DNA of 64,000 nt from JAEDHM01 sp964368645 (GTDB taxonomy: Bacteria > Bacillota > Clostridia > Christensenellales > CAG-1252), in NCBI GenBank assembly GCA_964368645.1, contig CAYJBY010000003.1, positions 1 to 64,000 of the forward strand, written 5' to 3'. Position 1 is the first letter of the stretch. Every line of letters begins with the position of its first letter. The notes beneath the pieces were generated by a model that saw nothing but the letters and a program-made list of their open reading frames with translations, did not search any database and was not told the DNA's origin. This document shows positions 17,907 through 26,139 of this stretch, one piece after another. Made by a program: the position numbers and the translations under genes.

Positions 17907-18176
17907 ATGGTAATTAAAGTCACTGAAACGGACACTGTGGAGGGAATTGCGCGAAAATACGGCGTCAGCGCGGCTAAAATACTCGCCTATAACGACTGCG
18001 AGGACATAGCCGTGGGAATGCGGCTGGTTATACCGCCTCGCGGCAAAACAGTTATCGCATCTCATACCGATTCCTATGCCGTTTTGGCAGTCAAACTGGG
18101 GGTATCCGAAAAAGCGTTGAGGGAAGCTAACGGCAATTCTGCCATTTTCCCCGGACAAAGTATTATTGTTCCCTAA
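17907..18176 (+). CDS. Small protein with two LysM domains
   Basis: The 89-residue product is two LysM-like repeats: residues about 3-44 (VTETDTVEGIARKYGVSAAKILAYND) and 50-89 (HTDSYAVLAVKLGVSEKALREAN), each ending in a GMRLVIP or GQSIIVP phrase. LysM domains bind N-acetylglucosamine polymers such as peptidoglycan. There is no signal peptide, so it may act inside the cell or leave by another route. The start is supported by AGGGGG nine bases upstream. Confidence 0.8.
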   Translation: MVIKVTETDTVEGIARKYGVSAAKILAYNDCEDIAVGMRLVIPPRGKTVIASHTDSYAVLAVKLGVSEKALREANGNSAIFPGQSIIVP

Positions 18177-18181
18177 AGCGG

Positions 18182-18210
18182 TTGCTTTATAGCAGAAACT
18201 AAGCTATAAT
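18182..18210 (+). promoter_or_regulatory. Promoter of the folT riboswitch transcript
   Basis: TTGCTT (18182-18187) and a perfect TATAAT (18205-18210) are 17 bases apart. The start, about 18217, falls at the beginning of the riboswitch. Confidence 0.75.
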
Positions 18211-18214
18211 ATCC

Positions 18215-18312
18215 ATAGCAGAGTAGAGTCGATGCGTTAAGTGTTGTGGGATGGGATGTCGCCTACAAACGAAAAGTTCCGAAGAACTTGCGGTGCCGAC
18301 TCGCGTCCGTTG
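18215..18312 (+). ncRNA. Tetrahydrofolate (THF-I, folT-type) riboswitch
   Basis: The leader contains the conserved pieces of the THF riboswitch in order: GAGTAGA, GCGTTAAGTGT, GGGATGGGATGTCG, an ACGAA segment, GCGGTGCCGACTCGCGTCC. A helix GAGTCG/CGACTC can close the P2 region, and a variable hairpin AAGTTCCGAAGAACTT sits where P4 is expected. It should sense reduced folates and lower expression of the folate transporter. Context (a folate-family ECF transporter directly downstream) fits exactly. Confidence 0.9.
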
Positions 18313-18354
18313 CCCTAAATTTTGCAGGCTTCGACTTGCACTATTTTACATCGG

Positions 18355-18379
18355 ACCTCTCCATTCGGGAGGTTTTTTT
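18355..18379 (+). terminator. Riboswitch-controlled terminator overlapping the folT ribosome site
   Basis: ACCTC-(T)-CC ATTC GG-GAGGT forms a 7-bp stem with one bulged T, followed by seven Ts, and the ATG of folT comes immediately after. The 3' arm is itself the GGGAGG ribosome site, so forming the hairpin would both end transcription and hide the site. Confidence 0.8.
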
Positions 18380-19072
18380 ATGGGAAAACTCAATTCTAAG
18401 GCGTGGCTCAGCACTCGTGCCGTCACCTACACCGCCGTTTTGGTCGCTTTATCCGTAGTTACCAACGCTTACTCGGTAAATACCCCTCTTATCGCCATAT
18501 CCTTTAACTATGTGGTGTATTTTACGGCAGGATACTTCCTAGGCCCTCTGTTGGGCGGCATCGTTGGCTGTATGGGAGATTTACTGGGGTGTTTTATTCA
18601 AGGATACGCCCCCAATCCTGTTATTACTCTCGGCAGTATTCTCTACTGCGTAATTCCCGGTCTGATTAGACTTATTCCGCTGAAAAAGCTCGCAAAATCC
18701 GAAATTAGGCTTTACGCACGGCTTGCTATCAGCTTTGCCATTTGTTTCGTGTTTTTAACCTGTTTCCTCAATACCTTCGGACTTTGGTGGTTTTTCAGCT
18801 CAAAATCCAAAACCTTTTGGGTTTACCTTTTGGCTCGTCTGCCCTCTCAATCAGCGGTTATGGTGATTAACGTAGTGATAACCGCTATTGTCGCCACAGC
18901 ATTGGATAAATACGTTTTCAAACAGAATTGGCTTTCCGCTACGAAAAAAATTCTGTCTAAACACCCCGTTCAGGAGCCTGTTATTGTTCCTGCCGAAATC
19001 TCGGAAGCGGATAATGCCGCAATAAAAAACGAGGACGTTTCCAAGCAAACGCAACCGCCTGTGGGGGTATGA
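18380..19072 (+). CDS. folT: ECF transporter S component, folate-specific (FolT)
   Basis: The 230-residue membrane protein is the substrate-binding subunit of an energy-coupling-factor transporter. It has about six hydrophobic segments and the family-typical GYFLGPLLGGIVGCMGDLLG, then NPVITLGSILYCVIPGLI. The shared A, A' and T energizing subunits must be encoded elsewhere. Folate specificity is inferred from the THF riboswitch that precedes it and from the sequence type. The ATG at 18380 follows GGGAGG by 7 bases; the frame stays open upstream through the riboswitch, which is not translated. The C-terminus has a 40-residue polar extension. Confidence 0.92.
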   Translation: MGKLNSKAWLSTRAVTYTAVLVALSVVTNAYSVNTPLIAISFNYVVYFTAGYFLGPLLGGIVGCMGDLLGCFIQGYAPNPVITLGSILYCVIPGLIRLIPLKKLAKSEIRLYARLAISFAICFVFLTCFLNTFGLWWFFSSKSKTFWVYLLARLPSQSAVMVINVVITAIVATALDKYVFKQNWLSATKKILSKHPVQEPVIVPAEISEADNAAIKNEDVSKQTQPPVGV

Positions 19073-19163
19073 GAACAACAGCCTTTTTTAACGAGGTGTT
19101 GAGGACTGCCGATCTGCTGTCCGCATAACCGCGCAAGCAAAATTCCGATTTATAAAACGAATA

Positions 19164-19196
19164 AAAAATTCCGCAGAGTAACTGCGGAATTTTTCT
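19164..19196. terminator. Bidirectional terminator after folT
   Basis: AAAATTCCGCAG, a short loop, and CTGCGGAATTTT make a 12-bp stem with A- and T-runs at both ends. It serves folT and possibly kor transcripts arriving from the right. The rest of 19073-19355 holds nothing I can identify. Confidence 0.85.
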
Positions 19197-19355
19197 TTTA
19201 GAATCAAAGGGTTATTCGTTCAACTAATTGACTGCCTATGACCTACGCTGACGTTAAAGCCTATCGCTGTAACAATACACCTGTCATTGTATCAATATGC
19301 CGTTGTGACAATTAGACTGTCGTTGCCGATAACCGATTAGATATTCGCTGTCTAA

Positions 19356-19901
19356 CTATTCCAAATCAAGAGCGAAACCCAACTCGAAAGCTGCCAAGTT
19401 AGAAGGAATGACCTTGGGCTTTTTGGAGAATTTGCTCTCTATTGCCTTAATCGCACTTTCCTTGGTGATAACGCCCGTTGCCTTGATATACGCGCCTAAG
19501 ACTACGATATTAGCCGTACGCGCACTGCCTGCCTTAATAGCAAGCTCGCCAGCGTCAACGTACAAAACCTTAACGTCCTTGCGCTCAACCTTATCGGGGA
19601 TAAGGGTGCTGTTGACGATAACCACGCCGCCCGTCTTAACGCTGTCGATGAACTTGTAAAGACTGGGTTTGTTCATAGCTATCAGAGTGTCGGGAGTGGC
19701 AATTATGGGAGAAGCTACGGTTTCGTCGCATACTACAACGCTACAGTTAGCAGTGCCGCCGCGCATTTCCGGTCCGTAGGAGGGAAGCCAAGTAACTTCT
19801 TTACCCTCGTTGATGGCAGAATAAGCGATAAACTGTCCTAAGCTCAATACGCCCTGACCGCCGAAGCCTGCAATAATGATTTTCTCTTCCATCATAATCA
19901 T
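19356..19901 (-). CDS. korC: 2-oxoacid:ferredoxin oxidoreductase, gamma subunit
   Basis: The 181-residue subunit begins with the gamma-type motif IAGFGGQGVLSLGQ and has WLPSYGPEMRGGTANC. With the three upstream genes it forms a four-subunit enzyme that oxidatively decarboxylates a 2-oxoacid to an acyl-CoA, passing electrons to ferredoxin. Its ATG overlaps the korB stop by 4 bases, with AAGGAGG as ribosome site. Confidence 0.92.
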   Translation of the reverse strand: MIMMEEKIIIAGFGGQGVLSLGQFIAYSAINEGKEVTWLPSYGPEMRGGTANCSVVVCDETVASPIIATPDTLIAMNKPSLYKFIDSVKTGGVVIVNSTLIPDKVERKDVKVLYVDAGELAIKAGSARTANIVVLGAYIKATGVITKESAIKAIESKFSKKPKVIPSNLAAFELGFALDLE

Positions 19902-20635
19902 TCTACCTCCTTAAATACGCCGAGAGGATACTTCTTCATCATATCGTTCTCAACAAAATCCAAAGCCGCAATAGGAGTCATACCCCAGTTGGTGGGGCAG
20001 GTGGATAATACTTCCACAAGGGAGAAGCCTTTGCCCTCGATTTGAGTCATAAACGCCTTCTTGATAGCGGCCTTTGCCTTGCGGATATTAGCTACGCTGT
20101 TAAGCGCAACTCTTGCAATATACGCAGGACCGTCTTGTGTAGCCAAAAGCTCTGCAACCTTAACGGGATTGCCGTTGACGGCAGGATCTCTTCCGTTCTG
20201 GCAGGTGGTGGTCTTCTCACCCTCAAGGGTGGTGGGAGCCATTTGTCCGCCGGTCATACCGTAAATGGTGTTATTAATGAAGATAACTGTGATTTTTTCA
20301 CCTCTGGTTGCGGCGTGAACCGTTTCAGCCATACCGATACTTGCTAAGTCGCCGTCGCCTTGGTATGCGAAAACGATATTGTTGGGATTACTGCGCTTGA
20401 TACCTGTAGCAACAGCCGGCGCTCTGCCGTGAGAAGCTTCCTGCATATCGCAGTTAAAATAATTGTACGCGAAAACCGCACAGCCTACGGGAGCAACGCC
20501 TACTACGTGTCCTTCGGCTCCGATTTCTTCCAAAACCTCAGCCACCAGTCTGTGGGCGATACCGTGGGTACAGCCGGGACAATAATGGAAGGGAACATCT
20601 GTTAACATTTTGGTCTTTTCAAAAACTTTTGCCAT
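19898..20635 (-). CDS. korB: 2-oxoacid:ferredoxin oxidoreductase, beta (TPP-binding) subunit
   Basis: This 245-residue subunit holds the thiamine pyrophosphate site: CPGCTHGIAHR near the N-terminus, then AYQGDGDLASIG, the GDG motif, with NNTIYGMTGGQMAPTT after it. It is located between korA and korC, two bases after the korA stop. Substrate could be 2-oxoglutarate or branched-chain 2-oxoacids. Confidence 0.93.
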   Translation of the reverse strand: MAKVFEKTKMLTDVPFHYCPGCTHGIAHRLVAEVLEEIGAEGHVVGVAPVGCAVFAYNYFNCDMQEASHGRAPAVATGIKRSNPNNIVFAYQGDGDLASIGMAETVHAATRGEKITVIFINNTIYGMTGGQMAPTTLEGEKTTTCQNGRDPAVNGNPVKVAELLATQDGPAYIARVALNSVANIRKAKAAIKKAFMTQIEGKGFSLVEVLSTCPTNWGMTPIAALDFVENDMMKKYPLGVFKEVE

Positions 20636-20637
20636 AA

Positions 20638-21702
20638 TTACATACCCTCCTTAACGGCGTTGACAATATCCTCTGCCGTCATCACGTTGCCGCCGGAGCG
20701 TCCGAAAAAGGTTACGGGCTTTAAGCCGTTGACGGCAAGCCTCACGTCCTCAATCATCTGTCCGCCCATAGACAGCTCGGTGTCCAAAAATCTCTTAACA
20801 CAGCTCTGCGCCGCCACCTTGGCATACGCCTCGGAAGGGAACGGATAAAGGGTGATAGGACGGATAAGTCCTGCCTTAATTCCCTGCGCTCTTAACATCT
20901 GCACACTGCTCTTGGCGATACGCGCAACTGTTCCGTATGCGGTGATAACGACTTCTGCGTCGTCGGTCAGGTAAGACTCCGACGCAACCTCAGCCGCGCT
21001 CATCTTCTGATAAACGTCGTATAACTGACGGTTCTTAGCTTCCAATACATCAGGCTCGATATACAAGGAGTTGACAATCTTTCTGTCCTTGCCGATATGC
21101 TCGCCTGTGGTTGCCCACTCCTTCTTGGGGAGCGCGGTAACGTCCTTCATCTCGGGGAGCTTGACAGGTTCCATAATTTGACCTAACATTCCGTCGCCTA
21201 AAATCATAACGGGTAAACGGTATTTGTCAGCCTTGTCAAACGCGCCGTAAACCAAATCAACGGTTTCCTGTAAGGTGGAGGGACCGTAAACCAACATACG
21301 GTAGTCGCCGTGTCCGCCGCCCTTTACTGCCTGAAAATAGTCGCCCTGTGCAGGCTGAATGCCGCCCAGACCGGGGCCGCTTCTAACCATATTGACGATA
21401 ACGCAGGGTAATTCAGCTCCTGCTATGTAGGATATACCCTCCTGCTTTAAGCTGATGCCCGGGCTGCTGGAACTGGTCATCGCGCGGTTGCCTGCGCCTG
21501 CCGCTCCGTATATCATATTGATAGCCGAAACTTCGCTTTCTGCCTGTACGAACACACCGCCCACCTGGGGAAGTCTGAAGGACAGATACTCGGGGATTTC
21601 GTTTTGCGGAGTGATTGGGTAACCTGCAAAAAATCTGCAACCGCCTCTAACTGCGGCTTCGGCTACTGCCTCGTTGCCTTTCATAAAAACTCTATCGCTC
21701 AT
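20638..21702 (-). CDS. korA: 2-oxoacid:ferredoxin oxidoreductase, alpha subunit (KorA/VorB type)
   Basis: The 354-residue alpha subunit shows the pyrimidine-binding phrase FFAGYPITPQNEI and the MTSSSSPGISLKQEGISY stretch typical of this family; clostridial relatives are often annotated as 3-methyl-2-oxobutanoate dehydrogenase VorB. The pathway role is either supplying succinyl-CoA or fermenting branched-chain 2-oxoacids. Its start overlaps the ferredoxin gene by 4 bases. Confidence 0.92.
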   Translation of the reverse strand: MSDRVFMKGNEAVAEAAVRGGCRFFAGYPITPQNEIPEYLSFRLPQVGGVFVQAESEVSAINMIYGAAGAGNRAMTSSSSPGISLKQEGISYIAGAELPCVIVNMVRSGPGLGGIQPAQGDYFQAVKGGGHGDYRMLVYGPSTLQETVDLVYGAFDKADKYRLPVMILGDGMLGQIMEPVKLPEMKDVTALPKKEWATTGEHIGKDRKIVNSLYIEPDVLEAKNRQLYDVYQKMSAAEVASESYLTDDAEVVITAYGTVARIAKSSVQMLRAQGIKAGLIRPITLYPFPSEAYAKVAAQSCVKRFLDTELSMGGQMIEDVRLAVNGLKPVTFFGRSGGNVMTAEDIVNAVKEGM

Positions 21703-21905
21703 CTTTCCACCTCAATAACACAATCAGGGCACATAATCGCGCACGCTGCACAGCCTACGCAGTCTTGCGGGGCTTGTTGATAAACGGGAAAATATCCCTT
21801 GGCATTGGTTACGTCTTCTTTCAGTGCCAACACGTTCTTGGGACAAGCGTGTACACACAATCCGCAGCCCTTGCAGTTCTCTTCTTTGATAGTGAGTTTT
21901 GCCAT
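21699..21905 (-). CDS. korD: 2-oxoacid:ferredoxin oxidoreductase, delta subunit (2[4Fe-4S] ferredoxin-like)
   Basis: The 68-residue protein has two CxxCxxCxxxCP clusters: CKGCGLCVHACP and CVGCAACAIMCP, each binding one [4Fe-4S] cluster. It is first in the four-gene block and relays electrons out of the complex. AAAGGAGA lies before its ATG, 20 bases after the tex stop, so it may be co-transcribed with tex. Confidence 0.93.
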   Translation of the reverse strand: MAKLTIKEENCKGCGLCVHACPKNVLALKEDVTNAKGYFPVYQQAPQDCVGCAACAIMCPDCVIEVER

Positions 21906-21925
21906 AGCTTTATCTCCTTTTTTAA

Positions 21926-24223
21926 TTATTTTTTATTTCCGTATCTAGCCATAAGCTTGCTTAAAGCCTCGTCTAAGGTGTCTTCTTTTTCAGGTTTCGC
22001 AGGAGCGGCAGGTTTAGGCGTTTCGCGGCGCGGTCTGTTATTGCCGCCTTGCGCTTTACGCTGTTCCGTCCTCTTGGCTCCGTCCTCTCCAAGCATCGTA
22101 AGGGATATTTTCTTCTTCTCTACGTCCACGGATATTACCCATACGGTAACTATATCTCCTACCTTCAATACCTCGGAGGGGTGCTTGATATATCGGTCTG
22201 TGATTTGGGAAATGTGAACCAGTCCGTCCTGATGAACGCCTATATCCACAAATACGCCGAAATCTATTACGTTACGCACCGTACCCGTCAGCTCCATACC
22301 CGGTTTCAAGGAGGATATATCCATCAAATCCTGTCTTAAAACAGGCATCGGCAACGTATCGCGCACGTCGCGCCCCGGCTTCATCAGCTCGGTAATTATA
22401 TCCTGCAAGGTGGGCACGCCAATGCCGTATTTGTCGGCAAGCTTGTTAATTCCAACCTTGGAAACCTTGTCCTTAAGGTCGTTAAGCTTGTTAGCCGCCA
22501 CGTCCTCCTTGGAGAAACCGAACTCCTTAAGCAACGCCGTTGCCGCGGTGTAGGACTCGGGGTGAACGCCTGTATTATCCAGTACGTCCGCGCCGTCGCG
22601 GATACGCAGGAAGCCTGCGCACTGCTCGTATGCCTTTGCGCCAAGCTTAGGTACGTCCAGTAACTGACTGCGGCTCTTGAAGGGCTTTTCCGCGCGGTAA
22701 TCGACTATGTTTTTCGCTATGGTCTTGTTAAGCCCCGCAACGTAAGTCAAAAGGCTGTAACTGGCGGTATTAAGATCTACGCCTACCTTATTAACACAGT
22801 CCTCGACCACGCCCTCCAATACGTCCGTAAGACGTTTTTGCGGCATATCGTGCTGATACTGACCTACGCCTATGCTCTTGACGTCTATCTTTATCAGCTC
22901 CGCAAGCGGATCCTGAAGACGTCTGCCTATGGACACCGCACTGCGCTGTGTAACGTCGAACTTGGGGAACTCCTCCGCGCCTAATTTGCTGGCGGAATAC
23001 ACCGACGCGCCTGCCTCGTTGACTATGGTGTAGGATACCTCGCGCTTTGCCTTTTTGATAAGTCCTGCGACAAAAATCTCCGTTTCCTTAGATGCGGTGC
23101 CGTTACCGATACTGATAACGTCCACCTTGTACTTGTCTATCGCCTTGAGAAGTCTTGTTTCCGCATCCTCGATTAAGCTCTGGGGAGGAGTGGGATAAAC
23201 CACGCCGGTTGCCAGCACGTCACCTCTTGGGTTAAGCACTGCAACCTTACAGCCCGTGCGGTACGCAGGATCCAACGCCAGTACGACCTTGCCCTTAAGC
23301 GGCGGCTGTAACAGAAGAGGTTTCAGATTGACCTCGAACATATGTATGGACTGTTCCTCCGCGCGTTCGGTAAGCATAGCGCGGATTTCCCTTTCCAGCG
23401 AGGGGAAAATCAAACGCTTGTAGCCGTCTTCGGCGGCTGACTTTATTAGCTCGGACGACTGCCCTGCGGAATGAACGTAACGCCTTTGCAGTTTCGGAAC
23501 GGCAACTTCCGCCGAAACTAACAGCGAAACCTTGAGAAAATTCTCTTTTTCTCCGCGATTAATCGCCAGTATGCGGTGTGCAGGTATGGTCGAAACGCTT
23601 TCCTTATAATCGGCGTACATCTCGTAAACGCCTGCCTTGCCCTCAGTAACCAGCTTGGTTACAAGCTCGCCCTTTTCGGAAAAATACTCTCTTAAATCCT
23701 TGCGAAGCTCCGCGTTGTCGGAAATCCGCTCCGCTATTATGTCGGACGCTCCCTGTACCGCGTCCTCGGCAGTGGCTACGCCCTTGCCCTCGTCAACGTA
23801 CTGAGCCGCTTCCGCTTTAACGTCGGAGGAAGTTTCGTTCAAAATAAAATCGGCTAAAGGCTCTAAGCCCTTCTCTATGGCTATGCCTGCGCGAGTCTTC
23901 TTTTTCTGCTTGAACGGACGGTAAATATCCTCCGCCTCCGCAAGAGTTACCGCCTTGTCAAGCGCCGCCTTAAGCTCGTCGTTCCACTTGCCCTGCTCGG
24001 TAATCGACTTTTCGATTTCCGCCTTGCGGTTGTCCAGATTAACCAGATACTCGTGCCTGTCCGCAAGTTCTCTTAATACCTGATCGTCACAGGAGCCTGT
24101 CATCTCCTTGCGGTAACGGGCGATAAAAGGTATCGTGTTACCGTCGTTAATCAACGATAGGATATTGACACAATGGGGGTATTGGAGATTAAACTCTTTT
24201 GACAGTATTGCTGCGTAATCCAT
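21926..24223 (-). CDS. tex: Tex-family RNA-binding transcription accessory protein
   Basis: The 765-residue protein has the Tex domain order: N-terminal helical region, YqgF-like RNase H fold (VLALDPAYRTGCKVAVLNP), helix-hairpin-helix segment (LNTASYSLLTYVAGLNKTIA, then LLDVPKLGAKAYEQC) and an S1 RNA-binding domain near residues 640-710 (GTVRNVIDFGVFVDIGVHQDG). It is about 40 residues longer than usual owing to a basic, proline-rich tail. Tex binds nucleic acid and associates with the transcription machinery; its precise role is unsettled. Confidence 0.95.
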   Translation of the reverse strand: MDYAAILSKEFNLQYPHCVNILSLINDGNTIPFIARYRKEMTGSCDDQVLRELADRHEYLVNLDNRKAEIEKSITEQGKWNDELKAALDKAVTLAEAEDIYRPFKQKKKTRAGIAIEKGLEPLADFILNETSSDVKAEAAQYVDEGKGVATAEDAVQGASDIIAERISDNAELRKDLREYFSEKGELVTKLVTEGKAGVYEMYADYKESVSTIPAHRILAINRGEKENFLKVSLLVSAEVAVPKLQRRYVHSAGQSSELIKSAAEDGYKRLIFPSLEREIRAMLTERAEEQSIHMFEVNLKPLLLQPPLKGKVVLALDPAYRTGCKVAVLNPRGDVLATGVVYPTPPQSLIEDAETRLLKAIDKYKVDVISIGNGTASKETEIFVAGLIKKAKREVSYTIVNEAGASVYSASKLGAEEFPKFDVTQRSAVSIGRRLQDPLAELIKIDVKSIGVGQYQHDMPQKRLTDVLEGVVEDCVNKVGVDLNTASYSLLTYVAGLNKTIAKNIVDYRAEKPFKSRSQLLDVPKLGAKAYEQCAGFLRIRDGADVLDNTGVHPESYTAATALLKEFGFSKEDVAANKLNDLKDKVSKVGINKLADKYGIGVPTLQDIITELMKPGRDVRDTLPMPVLRQDLMDISSLKPGMELTGTVRNVIDFGVFVDIGVHQDGLVHISQITDRYIKHPSEVLKVGDIVTVWVISVDVEKKKISLTMLGEDGAKRTEQRKAQGGNNRPRRETPKPAAPAKPEKEDTLDEALSKLMARYGNKK

Positions 24224-24267
24224 ATTTCACCTTTTAATATTTATAAGCTATTTTACCACTACGTCAA

Positions 24268-24300
24268 TAAAAAATCCACCTTTTTTGAGGTGGACTTTTA
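24268..24300 (-). terminator. Terminator after the GH5 lipoprotein gene
   Basis: On the minus strand TCCACCT / AGGTGGA form a 7-bp stem, followed by a T-rich run. It ends the transcript of the gene at 24353-25630. Confidence 0.8.
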
Positions 24301-24352
24301 TTTATCCTTCTTAATTATGCAATTAAGGGGGTTATTATGGAGCTAATTACGG

Positions 24353-25630
24353 TCAGTTTTCCCCGTCAGTGGCGGTAAACCGCTTAATCACGTTAATCAG
24401 CCCCTCGTTAGGTGTAAAGCTGTCCGCCGTCGCCGTGCGTTCCCACTTTGCCTTAGCCGATGCGTAATCGTCCGCAGGAGTTACCACGTTTTCCGAATTC
24501 CGCGGTAAGCCCACGTAAAGCCCCCAACCTGAGCTTTCGCCGCAGACCTTGTACGTCCAAACCGTCCAGTTCCAGCCCTGCTGTTCAAACAGCTCAAGAC
24601 CGTATGCCCAAGTGTCCAAATTGTCGAAAAAGGTAAATTCGCCTACCAAAAGGGGTACGCCGTGATTGTACAGTTTTTCGTTGGCGACCTTCTGTGCCAA
24701 AAAGCTCTTTTCCGTCTCGAAATCGTTACCGTTATCCCAACAATAATAATGATACTCGTAGGCTATGTTTTCCCAACCGTAATCCGAGGGGCGCGGAAGC
24801 TCGTAGGTATCCCAGCACGCCTCGATTATAATAAGGTGGTTGGGATCAACGGCGCGTATAGCGTTGTACAAATCGTTAAAATAACGGAACTTATCCGCGT
24901 TGGTTTTGCCGCCGGGAACGCCCTCGGGCTCGTTAAGCAGGTCGTAACCTGCAACCCACTTTTCCTCTGCGTAACGCCTTGCCAGCTCTGTCCAAAGACG
25001 AGTGGTCAACGCCTCGTTAGCCTCGTTACCGAACAAATCACCGCCTGTTCTTGTATCGCCGCTGTGATGTCTGCCGTTCTGACTTCCCACCGCGCCGTGC
25101 ATATCCAAAATCACGTAAAGGGAGCGTTGAACACAGTTATCCACGAACCAGTCCACCATATCGAAACCCTTTTCTATAAATTCGCCGTCCTCGGTTATCA
25201 GGTCGCGCCAACCCACGGGCAGTCGGATACAGTTAAATCCCAGAGCCGCCACGTTGTCGAAATCCGACGTTTGCCACCACTTCGCACGGTACAAATCAAA
25301 CAGTTCCGTCGTCTTGTCCTCACCGATTTTTTCCGCTAAAGCGTCGTACAGCTCGTATTGACCGCACTCGCCGCTGAGATCGGTATTGAGAGAGGTCGGA
25401 CACATCCAGTCCTCGGTCAAAAGCCAGCCGCCTGCGTTGACGCCCTTTAACAAAATGTAATCGCCGTCCTCTCCCTCGGCGGTATATAAATCCTTACCGA
25501 CCGCGGTGATATACCCTTTCGGCTGCGGAATTGCGTCAGGCTCTGGTTTTTCGTCCGCGCAAGCCGTAAAGCCGCACAGCGTCAGCGACAGAAGCAGCAG
25601 GGTTATTAATATTGCAGATAAGCGTTTCAT
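24353..25630 (-). CDS. Glycoside hydrolase family 5 lipoprotein (cellulase-like)
   Basis: A signal peptide with lipobox FTAC anchors the 425-residue protein outside the membrane. The catalytic domain shows GVNAGGWL, NCIRLPVGW, ILDMHGAVG, YDLLNEPEG with the predicted acid/base glutamate, and LLVGEFTFFD with the predicted nucleophile glutamate, the GH5 layout. It should cut a beta-linked glucan or mannan; its N-terminal phrase resembles exo-beta-1,3-glucanases, but subfamily cannot be set by eye. It is a single-gene unit with GGGGAGG before the ATG. Confidence 0.88.
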   Translation of the reverse strand: MKRLSAILITLLLLSLTLCGFTACADEKPEPDAIPQPKGYITAVGKDLYTAEGEDGDYILLKGVNAGGWLLTEDWMCPTSLNTDLSGECGQYELYDALAEKIGEDKTTELFDLYRAKWWQTSDFDNVAALGFNCIRLPVGWRDLITEDGEFIEKGFDMVDWFVDNCVQRSLYVILDMHGAVGSQNGRHHSGDTRTGGDLFGNEANEALTTRLWTELARRYAEEKWVAGYDLLNEPEGVPGGKTNADKFRYFNDLYNAIRAVDPNHLIIIEACWDTYELPRPSDYGWENIAYEYHYYCWDNGNDFETEKSFLAQKVANEKLYNHGVPLLVGEFTFFDNLDTWAYGLELFEQQGWNWTVWTYKVCGESSGWGLYVGLPRNSENVVTPADDYASAKAKWERTATADSFTPNEGLINVIKRFTATDGEN

Positions 25631-25736
25631 TAGACCTCCCCGTCCGAAACAAGACTCCCCGTAGGCAACTCTTTTAACGGGAAATCAGTATTCGACTTAA
25701 TATTACAACGTAATTTTTTTCTATGGGGTTTTGTCC

Positions 25737-25765
25737 TTGACAACGCCCCGAAAAAACAATATAAT
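25737..25765 (+). promoter_or_regulatory. Consensus promoter of tRNA-Gly
   Basis: TTGACA (25737-25742), 17 bases, TATAAT (25760-25765): both boxes are perfect. The tRNA begins 10 bases after the -10 box. Confidence 0.9.
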
Positions 25766-25775
25766 AAGCATATTC

Positions 25776-25850
25776 GCGGAAGTCGCTCAATGGTAGAGCG
25801 CCAGCTTCCCAAGCTGGTTTTCGCGGGTCCGATTCCCGTCTTCCGCTCCA
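25776..25850 (+). tRNA. tRNA-Gly (anticodon CCC)
   Basis: A full cloverleaf folds: acceptor GCGGAAG/CTTCCGC, D arm GCTC-AATGGTA-GAGC, anticodon arm CCAGC-TTCCCAA-GCTGG, T arm GCGGG-TCCGATT-CCCGT, with CCA encoded. The anticodon CCC reads GGG codons. The T loop is TCCGATT where TTCGATT is normal, so the base usually made into pseudouridine 55 is C. Confidence 0.95.
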
Positions 25851-25857
25851 AGAACGG

Positions 25858-25886
25858 CGACCGCAATACGTTGCGGTCGTTTTTTA
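25858..25886 (+). terminator. Terminator of tRNA-Gly
   Basis: CGACCGCAA-TACG-TTGCGGTCG is a perfect 9-bp hairpin followed by six to seven Ts, 8 bases after the tRNA. Confidence 0.95.
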
Positions 25887-25919
25887 TCGGAAAACCGCAG
25901 TCCTTGCCACATCGCAACG

Positions 25920-26060
25920 GAAAGTAAGTTTACAATAGCCGCTAACCGACGAGGAGCCTATCCGCACTTCAACGAACGCAATCATAAACGCTACGATTAT
26001 CGGCAAAACTGCCGATAAAGGTTACTGCGAAGCAATCCGAATGAGGTTGCTTTTTTTATT
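25920..26060 (+). ncRNA. Candidate structured RNA ending in a terminator
   Basis: After the tRNA terminator there is no gene until 26140, but this stretch contains a perfect 9-bp hairpin TTATCGGCA-AAAC-TGCCGATAA (25997-26018) and then AGCAA(T)CC / GGTTGCT plus seven Ts (26031-26058), a second intrinsic terminator. A terminator without an upstream gene suggests a small RNA or leader. No riboswitch class is recognised and no clear promoter was found. Confidence 0.35.
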
Positions 26061-26139
26061 ATAGCATAATATACTTGTTTTTTCGTAAAAAAACCCATAA
26101 ACCCTAGAATTTTTTTCTGTGTTATGCTACAATTCTTTT

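Noticed and set aside
18251..18379. N-terminal extension of FolT through the riboswitch
   Set aside because: The frame happens to be open, but this DNA forms the aptamer and terminator, and GGGAGG precedes the ATG at 18380.
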